Positions 6,907-15,987 of a DNA stretch of 64,000 nt are shown here, one piece after another (position 1 is the first letter of the stretch; each line of letters begins with the position of its first letter). Source of the stretch: Corallococcus macrosporus (lineage in GTDB: Bacteria > Myxococcota > Myxococcia > Myxococcales > Myxococcaceae). The notes under the pieces are model-generated. The model did not search any database and was not told where the DNA came from. It worked only from the letters and a program-made list of their open reading frames with translations. The stretch spans positions 62,001 to 126,000 of the forward strand of contig NZ_JAFIMU010000007.1 of the NCBI RefSeq assembly GCF_017302985.1, given 5' to 3'. A program made the translations under genes and the position numbers.

Positions 6907-9822
6907 ATGACCCGATTCCGAAGTCTGTGGCTCGCGGCCGCCCTACTGCTGGCCGCCTGTGGAACGACTGAACTCGCGCAACCCGACGACGTACAGGATG
7001 CGATGACGGCCCAGGGCCTCTCCATGCTCTCCGTGCGAGGAACCACCAGCGCGAGCGGCCTGGCCACCACCACCCTCTCCATCCCCACCCCCGTCGGTAC
7101 GGCCGCCGGAGATGTGCTGGTGATGCAGCTGAGCAATCGCGAGGCCGTCACCGCCGTCGCCACCCCACCCGCTGGCTGGACGCTGCTGCGCTCCGAGCAG
7201 AGCGCCTCGGCCATCAAGTCCTGGCTCTTCCTCCGCGTGGCCAGCGCGGCCGAGCCGAGCAGTCACACCTTCACCCTCGACCTCGCCAGCTCCATGGCGG
7301 CCACCCTGGTCGCTGTGTCGGGCGCGGATCCGCTCCAGCCGGTCGACGTGCACGTGGGCCAGAAGAATGGCAACAGCGCGAGCCTCGCGCTGCCCGTCGC
7401 CACCACGTCGTCCGCGAACGGCCTCGCAGTGTGGTTCTCGGCCCAGGTCTGGGGAGGCGCCGCGTGCCCCGCGGTCCACACTCCTCCGGCGGGCTTCACC
7501 GAGCAGCTCGACACCTGCCTCGTCTCGTCGTCGCTCGGCGTGCTGCACAGCGCCGCCACCTCGGAGCTCGGGGCCGCGGGTGCCCAGCCCGCCTTCACCG
7601 GCAGCTCCACGCTCCCCAACACCAACATCACGCACGCGGTGGTGCTGCGTCCCCGCCAGCCGCCGGCCACCGGGGAGATCACCCTCGTCGGCACCACGCA
7701 CGCGAGCGGCAAGACGGTCACCAGCCTGACCCTCTCGACCCCTCCGGGCGTCGCCGCCGGTAACGTGCTGCTGGCGCACCTTGCGAACCGGAACCAGATT
7801 GGCGCCGAGTTCACCCCGCCTCCGGGTTGGACGCTGGTGCGCACCGACATGAGCACCTGGAGCATCCGCGGCTGGGTCTTCGTCCGCGTCGCCACCGCCA
7901 GCGAGCCCGCGAGCCACACGTTCCAGGGTTCCATCGCGAGCAACCTCGTCGGCAGCCTCGTGGCGTATGCCGGCGTCAATCCGGCCAACCCGATCGACAC
8001 GCACGCCGGCAAGAGCAACAGCGGCTCGACGGCCTTCACGACGCCGCAACTGAGCACCACGACCGCGGGCGGGGCTGCCGTCTGGTTCGGCGCGCAGGCG
8101 TGGACCGGCGCCGCGTGTCCGGCCCCGGCGATCGAGCCTCCCGTGGGCTTCGCCGAGACCTACGACACCTGCCTGGTGTCCTCGTCCCAGGGCCTCGTCT
8201 TCAACGCCGCCTTCATGCCCCTCGCCGGTGCCGGCATCCAGGGACCGTTCAACGGGAGCTCGACGTTCGCCGAGACCAACGTCGCGCAGGTCGTCGCCCT
8301 TCGCCGCGCCGAGGTCGCACCGTCCTCGGGGGTCGCGTTGCGTGGGAGCTCGCGCCACAGCGGCCTGTCGCTCTCCTCGCTGTCGATCCCCAAGCCGGTG
8401 GGGACCGCGGCCAACGACGCACTCATCGCGCGGGTGACCGTGCGCAACAACATCTCCGCGACCGTCACGCCGCCCGCCGGCTGGACGTTCCTGCGCTCGG
8501 AGCAGAGCGCCTGGGCCATCCGCACCTGGATCTTCTACCGCGTCGCGAGCGCCTCCGAGCCCGCGAGCTACGCGTTCGGACTGGACGCGACCACCCACAT
8601 GGCTGGGAGCGTGGAGGCCTTCAGCGGCGTCGATCCGGTCCAGCCCATCGACGTGCACGCAGGCCAGAAGAACGGCGACTCCGCGTCGTTCACCGTGCCC
8701 GACGTGGTGACCGGCAGCGCGGGTGGCCTCGCCGTCTGGTACGGCTCACAGGTCTGGCCGGACGCCACCTGCCCTGCCACCGGCATCGAGCCGCCGCTCG
8801 GCTTCACCGAGGCCTTCGACGCGTGCCTGGGTCACACCAACGGACTGCTCTTCAATGCGGCCTACCGGTCGCTCACCGCGCCGGGCCTCCAGACGGGCCT
8901 CTCCGGCAGCTCCGCGTTCGTGCAGACCAACACCGCGCACGTGATCGTCCTGCGCGCCGCCAACGCCCCCAGTTGCATGGTCGGCGACACGTACGCGAGC
9001 ACCTTCACGCTCCAGGGCACCGTGACCGCGCCGGAAATCGTGGAGCCCTCGGGCCTGGCCGCGAGCCGCGTGGTCGGCAACGCGCTCTACGTGCACAACG
9101 AGGACACCACCGCGATCGTCGCGATCAACACCCTCAACGCGAGCACGATCGGCACGTTCAACGTGACCAACGTGACGCCGGCCGACTGGGAGGACCTCGC
9201 GACCGGGCCCTGCCCGAGCGGCTCGTGCATCTTCATCGGTGACATCGGGAAGTGGAGCGCCAACTTCCCTCCGGGTGGCACCCCCACGTCATTCACGATC
9301 TACCGCGTGCCCGAGCCGGATCTCGCCAACGGCCAGACCTCGGGGGGGCTCGTCGCCGAGGCCTTCCCGTTCGTCTATCCGGACGGCGCGAAGGACGCGG
9401 AGTCGCTGATGGTGCACCCCACCACCGGGGACATCTACGTCGTCACCAAGAACGGGGGCACGGGGCAGAGCGGCGTGTACAAGTTCCCCCGGCCGCTGAC
9501 GCCGGGCGTGCAGGCCACGCTGATCCACGTCCACACGATCCAACTGCCGCTGAACGGAGACGCCAACTTCTCGGCCGCGACCGCGGCGGCGATCCATCCA
9601 TGCGCGGATCGTTTCCTCCTTCGCACCTACCGCACTGTCTACGAGTTCCGTGCGACGCCGGGACTTGGCTTCGAGTCGGCCGTCTTCGCGACGCCCGTCA
9701 CGCTGACCGACACCTCCGAGGGCCAGGGTGAGGCGCTCGAGTACGAGGCCAACGGCGCGAGCTACTTCACGATGAGCGAGAGCCCCTCCCCCTTCAGGCT
9801 CAAGCGCGTGCCCCTGCGGTAG
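6907..9822 (+). CDS. Large lipoprotein: three ~215-residue repeats plus C-terminal propeller-like domain
   Basis: 971 residues. Signal peptide with lipobox LLAAC (Cys 18). Three homologous repeats at about 42-255, 258-470 and 476-685. Each contains a PxPVGTAAxD-type block, ATPPAGWTxLRSEQSAxxI, ASAxEPxSxTF, a P(I/V)DxHxGxKNG(D/N)SA segment, AVWxxxQVWxxAxCPA and two conserved Cys. The C-terminal 280 residues (YVHNEDTTAIVAIN, PADWEDLA, GDIGKW, IYRVPEPD, KDAESLMVHPTTGDIYVVTK) resemble secreted beta-propeller proteins. Function unknown; a surface-displayed, disulfide-stabilised adhesin-like stalk is an inference. ATG at 6907 directly precedes the signal peptide. Confidence 0.85.
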   Translation: MTRFRSLWLAAALLLAACGTTELAQPDDVQDAMTAQGLSMLSVRGTTSASGLATTTLSIPTPVGTAAGDVLVMQLSNREAVTAVATPPAGWTLLRSEQSASAIKSWLFLRVASAAEPSSHTFTLDLASSMAATLVAVSGADPLQPVDVHVGQKNGNSASLALPVATTSSANGLAVWFSAQVWGGAACPAVHTPPAGFTEQLDTCLVSSSLGVLHSAATSELGAAGAQPAFTGSSTLPNTNITHAVVLRPRQPPATGEITLVGTTHASGKTVTSLTLSTPPGVAAGNVLLAHLANRNQIGAEFTPPPGWTLVRTDMSTWSIRGWVFVRVATASEPASHTFQGSIASNLVGSLVAYAGVNPANPIDTHAGKSNSGSTAFTTPQLSTTTAGGAAVWFGAQAWTGAACPAPAIEPPVGFAETYDTCLVSSSQGLVFNAAFMPLAGAGIQGPFNGSSTFAETNVAQVVALRRAEVAPSSGVALRGSSRHSGLSLSSLSIPKPVGTAANDALIARVTVRNNISATVTPPAGWTFLRSEQSAWAIRTWIFYRVASASEPASYAFGLDATTHMAGSVEAFSGVDPVQPIDVHAGQKNGDSASFTVPDVVTGSAGGLAVWYGSQVWPDATCPATGIEPPLGFTEAFDACLGHTNGLLFNAAYRSLTAPGLQTGLSGSSAFVQTNTAHVIVLRAANAPSCMVGDTYASTFTLQGTVTAPEIVEPSGLAASRVVGNALYVHNEDTTAIVAINTLNASTIGTFNVTNVTPADWEDLATGPCPSGSCIFIGDIGKWSANFPPGGTPTSFTIYRVPEPDLANGQTSGGLVAEAFPFVYPDGAKDAESLMVHPTTGDIYVVTKNGGTGQSGVYKFPRPLTPGVQATLIHVHTIQLPLNGDANFSAATAAAIHPCADRFLLRTYRTVYEFRATPGLGFESAVFATPVTLTDTSEGQGEALEYEANGASYFTMSESPSPFRLKRVPLR

Positions 9823-9843
9823 GACCGCGTCGACACGCCGAGC

Positions 9844-9886
9844 AGCAAGGCCGGTCGTGGGGCACGTCCCCATGGCCGGCCTTGCT
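9844..9886. terminator. Long hairpin terminator after the triple-repeat lipoprotein
   Basis: Perfect 11-base outer arms AGCAAGGCCGG / CCGGCCTTGCT, continued inward by about eight further pairs (two G-T wobbles) to a small loop. It begins 21 bases after the stop codon. There is no long T-run. Confidence 0.7.
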
Positions 9887-10071
9887 GTTCCGAGCTGGGA
9901 GCTCGCGCCAGGCGCCGCCGTTCACGCGGTCGTACACACGGCGTCCCGCCTGATGCCTCTCCCCGGAAGCGACGTGCGGCACGGAGGTCTACGCGTCAGA
10001 CTCCTTGCGAACCTGCGGGGCAGCTGCGCCCGCTGCGAGCGAGTCCCCGCGATGGAGACGATGGAGCGGCT

Positions 10072-10449
10072 TCAGCCCGGACAGCGCGCGAAGGTCGCCG
10101 AGGCGGCCAAAGCTGAGCTGGAGCGACTCCAGGCTTCGACTTCGCGAGATTCCGTCGAGGTCCCGGATGCTGTTGCGGTCGTCAGGCCCGTGAGCCAGCG
10201 GACGCGGATCTGCATGCGGAGCTCAGCTGCACGGGGCCCGTTCGCGTCGCGAAAGCGCCGAAGCACCTCGATGACTCGCTGCTCGCGCACGTCCATGTCC
10301 TGCCAGTCGTCCTTGCCGCCCTCGAAGCGGAGCTGTCCCGGTGTGGCATGAACGACATCAAGGATGTTTCTGTTGGGCGCGGGGTCGTAGCGAACCGTCG
10401 CGAACAGTGCCTCATCGCTTTCCCCGACCCACCGTCCTGCGTCCCACAT
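10072..10449 (-). CDS. Hypothetical protein, 125 residues
   Basis: No family recognised. ATG at 10449 has a very good ribosome site (AGGGGGA, six bases away), which supports translation. The first ~75 residues look protein-like (FATVRYDPAPNRNILDVV, VREQRVIEVLRRFRDANG). The last ~45 are Ser/Thr/Ala-rich and of low quality (SSSALAASATFARCPG), so the 3' end may be degraded or frameshifted. Isolated between a terminator hairpin and the SDR operon. Confidence 0.5.
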   Translation of the reverse strand: MWDAGRWVGESDEALFATVRYDPAPNRNILDVVHATPGQLRFEGGKDDWQDMDVREQRVIEVLRRFRDANGPRAAELRMQIRVRWLTGLTTATASGTSTESREVEAWSRSSSALAASATFARCPG

Positions 10450-10561
10450 CGTGTGTCCCCCTGGCGGCAGTGTACCTGGGACAGCCGGGCGTGGATGACG
10501 AGGGCCCGCTCCTGCTCCGGTGCGGGAGGTCGTCCCCGCACCGGAGTTTTTCCGCGGCCTG

Positions 10562-11308
10562 CTAGCTCACGGGCACCGTCCCGCCGTCGATCACGTACTC
10601 CGCCCCGGTGATCGCGCTCGCCCGGTCCGAGACGAGAAACCCGATCAGCTCGGCGACCTCGGCCGGACGCGCGGGGCGCCCGAGAGGAATTCCGCCGAGC
10701 GAGCGCATCACGAGTTCCTTCGCGCCCGCCTCGTCGGTGCCGTTCTTCGCCGCGATCTCGCTCATGAATCCGACGGAGGCCTCGGTCTCGACCCAGCCCG
10801 GCGACACGCGATTCACGCGCACGCCCTGCGGCGCGACCTCCTTCGAGAGGGCCTTGCTGTAGTTCGAGAGTGCGGCCTTGGCCGAGGCGTACGCGGTCGT
10901 CGCTTCATGAAGCGGCATCTGCCGCTGGATCGACGTCACGTGCACGACCGCGCCGGTCCGGCGCTCGCGCATTCCAGTGACTAGTGCCCGGTCGAGACGC
11001 ACCGCCGCCATCAGGTTCAGGTCGATCGTCTTCTGCCACGCGTCGTCGTCGAGGACGGAGAAGCCGCCCGCCGGCGCCGACGTTCCCCCCACGACGTGCA
11101 CCAGGATGTCCACGGCTCCGGCGGCCTTGACGACGCGCGCGCAGCCCTCGGCCGTGGCGACATCGGCGGCGATGAAGCCCTCGCCCGTTCCCTCCCGCGC
11201 GGTCGTCAGTACCGTCGCGCCGGCCGCGCGCAGCCATGTGACCACCGCCTTGCCGATGCCCTTCGTCCCGCCCGTCACGAGCGCGCGCTTACCCTCTAGC
11301 TCTCTCAT
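10562..11308 (-). CDS. Short-chain dehydrogenase/reductase (SDR)
   Basis: NAD(P)-dependent oxidoreductase, 248 residues, classical SDR. Cofactor motif TGGTKGIG at the N-terminus, catalytic Ser in HVTSIQ, YASAK (Tyr-x-x-x-Lys) and a C-terminal [13 protein letters not shown]. The usual NNAG is replaced by HVVGG. Start at 11308 was chosen because GGAAGGAG lies eight bases upstream; a longer reading adds an unlikely tail. It follows the SnoaL-like gene by 41 bases, so the two are probably cotranscribed under the divergent LysR regulator. Substrate unknown. Confidence 0.88.
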   Translation of the reverse strand: MRELEGKRALVTGGTKGIGKAVVTWLRAAGATVLTTAREGTGEGFIAADVATAEGCARVVKAAGAVDILVHVVGGTSAPAGGFSVLDDDAWQKTIDLNLMAAVRLDRALVTGMRERRTGAVVHVTSIQRQMPLHEATTAYASAKAALSNYSKALSKEVAPQGVRVNRVSPGWVETEASVGFMSEIAAKNGTDEAGAKELVMRSLGGIPLGRPARPAEVAELIGFLVSDRASAITGAEYVIDGGTVPVS

Positions 11309-11349
11309 CACGTCATCTCCTTCCGCAGGGTTGAAATGGGCACCGCGGC

Positions 11350-11661
11350 TCACGCGCCGATGCTCAAGGCCGCGATCCGATCGCCCTTCATCCGGAACGC
11401 GAACGTGAGCGTGATGGGACTGCCGGGAAACCGGCCCGTCACCTTCGCGCGAACCTCGCAGGCATCGTCCTTCGCGTTCACTTCGATCGGCTGCGCGACG
11501 GCCTGATACTTCGCCTGGGAGTCACGCCACCATGCGTCGATGGCCGCATGCCCGACATGCCGATGTCCCTCATCCTCGACAACGGCATCGGGCGCGAAGG
11601 CGTGGAGCGGCGTGGCACTGCCCGCGTCGAAATAGGCTCGAATGGATGGGTGCATTGTCAT
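11350..11661 (-). CDS. SnoaL/NTF2-like protein
   Basis: 103-residue cone-fold protein of the SnoaL/ketosteroid-isomerase-like type. Typical features are [27 protein letters not shown], then [11 protein letters not shown] and a C-terminal strand set ending [17 protein letters not shown]. Such proteins are small-molecule isomerases, cyclases or binders. Two ATGs (11661, 11655) are possible and neither has a strong ribosome site. Lies between the SDR gene and a divergent LysR gene and is probably the first gene of a regulated two-gene operon. Confidence 0.8.
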   Translation of the reverse strand: MTMHPSIRAYFDAGSATPLHAFAPDAVVEDEGHRHVGHAAIDAWWRDSQAKYQAVAQPIEVNAKDDACEVRAKVTGRFPGSPITLTFAFRMKGDRIAALSIGA

Positions 11662-11710
11662 GACCCAAGAGGTAAGCCCTCGCGATTGCGCGCTCAACAG
11701 GGACAAACCA

Positions 11711-11723
11711 GGATGCGGCATCC
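11711..11723. promoter_or_regulatory. Palindrome GGATGC-G-GCATCC in LysR/SnoaL intergenic region
   Basis: Perfect 6+1+6 dyad in the 80-base gap between divergent genes, about 18 bases before the LysR start. Candidate operator for the LysR protein, by position only. Confidence 0.45.
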
Positions 11724-11741
11724 CGAATTAGAGGACTATCG

Positions 11742-12644
11742 ATGTATCAACCCGGACTGAATGATCTCGATGCCGTCCTCGCCGTCGCTCGCAGGAGCTC
11801 GTTTCGCGGCGCTGCCCTCGATCTCGGGATGTCGACGACGGCGATGAGCAGCGCGATCGCGAAGCTCGAAGCACATCTGGGCGTCCGCCTCTTCAACCGC
11901 ACGACGCGCAGCGTCTCGCTGACCGACGCCGGCAGAGCGTTCGTCGAACAGGTGGCTCCGGGACTCGAGGACATCCGCGGCGCGATGGACGCGGCTCGCT
12001 CCCAGCAGGCGAAGCCGTCCGGCATGCTGCGCATCAACACCTTCGCGACAGCGGCGCGCGAGATCCTCGCGCCACTGGTGCTGGAGTACCTCCGCCGCCA
12101 TCCGGACGTGCATATCGACGTCGTGACCGAAGGCCGGCTGGTCGACGTCGTCGCCGAGGGGTTCGACTTCGGCGTGCGGATGGCGAACCTCGTGCCCACC
12201 GACATGATTGCCATTCCGCTGGGAGCGCCCCAACGCCATGCCATCGTCGCTTCGCCGGCGTACCTGAAGAAGCACGGTCGGCCGCGCGTCCCCTCGGACC
12301 TCTTCCGTCACCGGTGTATCCGGGTGCGCTTGCCGAACGGCAGCCTCTTCCGGTGGGAGTTCCGTAAGCGGGGGCAGACGGCCCTGATCGATGTGACGGG
12401 GCCCCTCACGCTGGACGAGGCCAGCCTCTCGCGGATCGCAGTCCTGGAGGGCATCGGACTCGGCTTCTTCATGGAGCCGGACGTGCGAGGCGACATCGAA
12501 GCGGGACGCCTCGTTCGCGTGCTCGAGGACTGGACACCCGAGCTCGCTCGGCTCTGCCTCTACTACCCTGGCCGGCGCAATGCCTCGGCCGCTCACACGG
12601 CGTTCGTCGCACTGGCCCGCGAAGTCGCGGTCGCTCGCAAATGA
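11742..12644 (+). CDS. LysR-family transcriptional regulator
   Basis: 300 residues. N-terminal winged helix ([59 protein letters not shown], about 6-65, with the recognition helix in its second half), then a periplasmic-binding-protein-like effector domain ([14 protein letters not shown] onward). The ATG follows AGAGGA by six bases. Divergent from the SnoaL-like/SDR pair with an 80-base gap, the classic LysR arrangement, so it probably controls that pair and itself. Confidence 0.92.
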   Translation: MYQPGLNDLDAVLAVARRSSFRGAALDLGMSTTAMSSAIAKLEAHLGVRLFNRTTRSVSLTDAGRAFVEQVAPGLEDIRGAMDAARSQQAKPSGMLRINTFATAAREILAPLVLEYLRRHPDVHIDVVTEGRLVDVVAEGFDFGVRMANLVPTDMIAIPLGAPQRHAIVASPAYLKKHGRPRVPSDLFRHRCIRVRLPNGSLFRWEFRKRGQTALIDVTGPLTLDEASLSRIAVLEGIGLGFFMEPDVRGDIEAGRLVRVLEDWTPELARLCLYYPGRRNASAAHTAFVALAREVAVARK

Positions 12645-12690
12645 GGCTCGCCGTAGGCAACTGGCAAGGGGCTCAACGGAATCCCGGTCA

Positions 12691-13581
12691 CTACGACGAC
12701 GCGTCCTCCGAGCCGAAGTCGCGGGCCCAGTGTGCCCTCAGGATTCGCGCGAAGCTCTCACGCTGCCTCGCGCCGGAACGACGCAGCGAATCTTGCGAGG
12801 AGATCCAGAACGCGTTGAACCGCTTCGGGTCCTCGAGCAGCACCTCCGCGAGCGCCTCGAGGAAGTGCCGGACACGCTCCGGCTCCCGTCTCGCGGAGGG
12901 CGGCACGAGATTCCATTCCTGCTCCACCACGTTGGAGATGACTCCGTCCTCGAAGGTGACCACCATGAAGAGGATGGAGAGCGACTCGTCGGGCCCCTGC
13001 TGGGTGTCCACCCATTGGAGGCGCGTGGAGTCGGTCTCGCGCACCGCCTCGAGCGGCGGCAGGCCCTCGAGACAGTCCTTCAGCGCCCGGGCCGAGAGCG
13101 CCTCTCCAGGAAGGAACGGCTCCGTGACGGTCTCCTCGGGATGGAGATCGAGCGCCGGCAGGTCGGGCGAGCCCGTGGATGAGAAGTTCACCGAGCTGAG
13201 CCGTCTGCCTTCACCTCCGACGTGGGTGGTGAACACGTCGAGCCGACGTGCCTCCACATCGAAGACATAGACATAGGCCACGGCACCGGTCTCCTCCGGT
13301 GCGACGCGCAGTCCCGGCTCCTGCTCCGAGAAGCGTTGGCCCTCCGGCTTCTCGGGGCCCGGCATGCAGAGCGACCAGCCCCAGGGGGCCTCATCGATGA
13401 GCTGGCGCACCACGGCCCCCAGGTCCCCCTGCGCGCGCTGCGCGCGGTACAGAAGGTGTTGCCCGAGGCCGGTGGGGTAGCCATCCCAGTGGTGATAGAC
13501 CCCACGCCAGGGCCGCTCTGAGACGTGCTCGGGGATGCCCGAGCCCGACGTGTACACAGCGATTGCTCCGGGAGTCGACAT
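12691..13581 (-). CDS. Hypothetical protein with GVYHHWDGYPTGLG motif
   Basis: 296 residues, no signal peptide, no known enzyme motif. The N-terminal stretch VYTSGSGIPEHV-x-RPWRGVYHHWDGYPTGLG recurs in uncharacterised bacterial proteins (from memory). The C-terminal half is acidic and helical. Start at 13581 (MSTPGAIAVY) is chosen by the conserved-looking N-terminus; no good ribosome site is visible and a TTG at 13629 is possible. Last of three minus-strand genes (15790 to 12691), 50 bases after the preceding stop. Confidence 0.7.
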   Translation of the reverse strand: MSTPGAIAVYTSGSGIPEHVSERPWRGVYHHWDGYPTGLGQHLLYRAQRAQGDLGAVVRQLIDEAPWGWSLCMPGPEKPEGQRFSEQEPGLRVAPEETGAVAYVYVFDVEARRLDVFTTHVGGEGRRLSSVNFSSTGSPDLPALDLHPEETVTEPFLPGEALSARALKDCLEGLPPLEAVRETDSTRLQWVDTQQGPDESLSILFMVVTFEDGVISNVVEQEWNLVPPSARREPERVRHFLEALAEVLLEDPKRFNAFWISSQDSLRRSGARQRESFARILRAHWARDFGSEDASS

Positions 13582-13631
13582 GAGATGGAGAGTGTAGTGT
13601 CTCCACGCTCCTACCGAAACAGGCTCCAAGC

Positions 13632-14390
13632 TCAGCGGAGGGCCTTCTCCAGCTCCTCGCGGCTGAAGTCCCTGGAGAGGTTGTTCGGGTCCCAGAGGTC
13701 GGCCAGCTCGACGATGGCCGGCAGCAGTGCCTGGATGCGGTCCTTGAGCCTGGCGCGCACGTGCTCCTTGAACCGCTGGTTCTTCACGCGGGCCAGCTCG
13801 CGCACCTCTTCCGGGACGCGGTTGACCAGGTCGTCCAGGGGGCGCAGGCCCCGCTCGAGCGCGCTGTCGGCCTCGCTCTGGAGGTTGCCCGGCAGCGCCT
13901 TGAGCTTGCCGGCGGCGTCCTTGCGAGTGATTTCCTCGAGGTGCTGACAGAAGAGGTAGGACTCCGCGAGCTGCTCGAGGGTCTCGCTCCCCAGGGACTG
14001 GACGAAGATGCCGACGAGCAGGTCGTCGTGGAGCTGGGGCGTCTGCACCTTGGCCAGGGAGTCGAAGAAGGCCATCTCGTGCTCCAGCGCCTGGTACCAG
14101 AAGAGCTGGAGGGCGGGCGAGAGCATGTGGTCCTTGGCGGCATCACCAAAGGCGCGGCTGATGTCGGCCGTGGCCGTGGCGCAGCGCTCCTGCCACTTGC
14201 GCGGCGTCCCCAGATTGCCGGCGCTGGTGCGCTCGCTGGCGTCGAGCATGGCCGACAGGGCTTGATCGGCCGCGTTTCCAACCTTCACGATGGCGTCGCT
14301 CAAAGCGCGCTTCACCGTGTCGGGGGCGCCCTCGGAGGCGCGGTTCAACTGCTCGTTGAGTTCAGAGACGCGGCTCGAATACCAGCCCAT
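13632..14390 (-). CDS. Hypothetical helical protein
   Basis: 252 residues, almost entirely predicted helix, charged and without membrane or signal segments. No family recognised. The ATG at 14390 has AAGGAG six bases upstream. The previous gene stops 10 bases before the start, and its TAA stop lies inside TAAGGAG, so the two genes are coupled. Possibly a partner of the preceding PDZ-containing gene product. Confidence 0.8.
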   Translation of the reverse strand: MGWYSSRVSELNEQLNRASEGAPDTVKRALSDAIVKVGNAADQALSAMLDASERTSAGNLGTPRKWQERCATATADISRAFGDAAKDHMLSPALQLFWYQALEHEMAFFDSLAKVQTPQLHDDLLVGIFVQSLGSETLEQLAESYLFCQHLEEITRKDAAGKLKALPGNLQSEADSALERGLRPLDDLVNRVPEEVRELARVKNQRFKEHVRARLKDRIQALLPAIVELADLWDPNNLSRDFSREELEKALR

Positions 14391-14400
14391 GGAGTGCTCC

Positions 14401-15594
14401 TTACAGGCGCTGCTCGCTGGTGATGCGCCAGGGGCCACCGTTGCGGCGTTGCACCGTCCAGCGCCGACGCACGTCGACTGACTTGAAAGTGCGGGTCTGG
14501 CCCTCGAAGAGGCCGACGTGGTCCAGCTCCAACTCGACCTCCTCGACGCGCGGCAGGCCCGGAGCCTCGTCGCCCCGGATGACGACCCGTACATCGCCCA
14601 TCCAGCGCACCCGCGCGTCGAGCACCTTGTTGAGCAGGAGTTGCCGCGAGCGCACCCACTCGCTGTCGCGGCCGTTCCAGGTCCAGACCGGGTAGTAGAT
14701 GGGCCGGTCGGCGTCTGGCACGGCGCGCCAGTCCGCGAAGAGGCCGTTCCAGGTCTCCTGGTCACCGCGCTTCACGGCCGAAATCATCGCGGTGAGGACC
14801 TCGCGCGGGCTCGCGTCGTCGGCCGGAGCGCCGAAGCGCTCCTGGCGGAGCGTCTCCTCTCCAGCGAAGCGCGGTCCGCCCTCGCTCGGGTCGCTGACGT
14901 CGACGCAGACCACGCCGCCGACCAGGGCGGCGACGGGCTCCACCTCCAGGCCGGCGGCGGTGCGGCCCGAGCCCGCGAGCAGGCGGGGGTCCGGAAGGAT
15001 GCGGCCGAGCACGGCGATGTCGAGCCTCACCGACGGGGCCACGCGCTTCTGGTAGCGCTGCATGGCGGAGAAGACCTTGTTCATGGCCGGGGTGCTGGCG
15101 GGGCAGAAGACCCAGGCGCCGGACTGGTTCCAGGCCAGGTAGTTCTTGCCCATGTCGACCAGCCACTCGCGCTGCGTCAGCGTCGGCAGTGAGACCAGCT
15201 TGCCAGTCACCGCCGAGCGGTCACCCCGGAAGGGGTCGATGACGGGGAAGGCGCCGAGTGTCTCCCCTGCACGCGCCTCCAGCAGCACCTTCCACGCCGC
15301 CGCGGCCTGGAGGCCGATGGCCTTCACCTGCTCCTCGCCCCGGGTGCGGAACTCGAGGGCATCCGCCGGGAGCGTGACGAGGTCTCCATCGAGACAGGCA
15401 CGCACCGTCTCCCAGTCCTCGCGCATCGCCGTCGCGAAGGGGCCGGGATGATGCTCGACGAGGAAGTCGACGCGGGCCTTGTGTCCGAGGTGATTCGCGA
15501 GCTCCGCGCGCGTCCCTCGCGAGGTGCGCCAGGCGCCGAAGGTGCTGTCGAGCAGGCGCTCCCAGTCGAAGACGCGCTTCTCGAGCCATGACAT
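14401..15594 (-). CDS. Hypothetical protein; probably 3' part of a frameshifted PDZ-protein gene
   Basis: 397 residues from ATG 15594 (SWLEKRVFDWERLLDSTFGAW…), no recognised family. It has no ribosome site of its own. The segment before it, 15790-15600, is in another frame, has a good ribosome site and encodes a PDZ-like domain that stops making sense exactly where this frame begins to (STGSLSETW before the ATG also reads as protein). The simplest reading is one gene, about 460 residues, broken by an indel near 15600-15615. Coupled to the following helical-protein gene. Confidence 0.7.
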   Translation of the reverse strand: MSWLEKRVFDWERLLDSTFGAWRTSRGTRAELANHLGHKARVDFLVEHHPGPFATAMREDWETVRACLDGDLVTLPADALEFRTRGEEQVKAIGLQAAAAWKVLLEARAGETLGAFPVIDPFRGDRSAVTGKLVSLPTLTQREWLVDMGKNYLAWNQSGAWVFCPASTPAMNKVFSAMQRYQKRVAPSVRLDIAVLGRILPDPRLLAGSGRTAAGLEVEPVAALVGGVVCVDVSDPSEGGPRFAGEETLRQERFGAPADDASPREVLTAMISAVKRGDQETWNGLFADWRAVPDADRPIYYPVWTWNGRDSEWVRSRQLLLNKVLDARVRWMGDVRVVIRGDEAPGLPRVEEVELELDHVGLFEGQTRTFKSVDVRRRWTVQRRNGGPWRITSEQRL

Positions 15595-15599
15595 CCAGG

Positions 15600-15790
15600 T
15601 CTCCGACAGGCTGCCCGTCGACAGCGATGACCCGGTCGCCCACGCGCAGTCCCGAACCGCGGAAGCCGCTGTCCCAGGAGATCCACGCCACGTGGAGGTG
15701 GGGCGTCAGGGCGTCGAAGCGCGCGTCGAGCTTGAGGCCGCTGCGCAGGCCAGCTTGGAGGTATTCCTTCTCAGCGCCACGAGGGTTCAT
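15600..15790 (-). pseudogene. PDZ-like 5' segment, frame-disrupted from the gene at 14401-15594
   Basis: ATG at 15790 with CAGGAG seven bases upstream. The peptide runs MNPRGAEKEYLQAGLRSGLK, then HLHVAWISWDSGFRGSGLRVGDRVIAVDGQPV, a typical PDZ carboxylate-loop/strand pattern (GLRVGDRVIAVDGQ). After this the frame becomes Arg-rich non-protein sequence down to 15221, while the neighbouring frame continues sensibly. A 1-2 base indel (natural or a sequencing error) is inferred. Confidence 0.6.
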
Positions 15791-15987
15791 GAAGGCGCTC
15801 CTGCCCTGAATCCCCGCCCCCTGCGGAGATGAGGCATCAATCTCTATCTCGCGGGCCTCGGCGCTTCGAGGAAGGGGGACGCCGGAGCACCTTAAAGGGA
15901 CCACATCCTCAGCGAGGGCAGAGGCTTCGCAAAAAATCGCTATTCGTGGTAGTCCTGGACTCCAATTTCTTCGGGAGTTTTGAAACA

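Noticed and set aside
6513-7217. A 235-residue N-terminal extension of the nucleotidase
   Set aside because: It would cover the divergent lipoprotein start and put the signal peptide inside the protein; the ATG at 6512 has the ribosome site.
9857-10351. Plus-strand frame of 164 residues over 9857-10351
   Set aside because: It begins inside the terminator hairpin, has no ribosome site and mixes unrelated composition; the minus-strand gene at 10072-10449 has better support.
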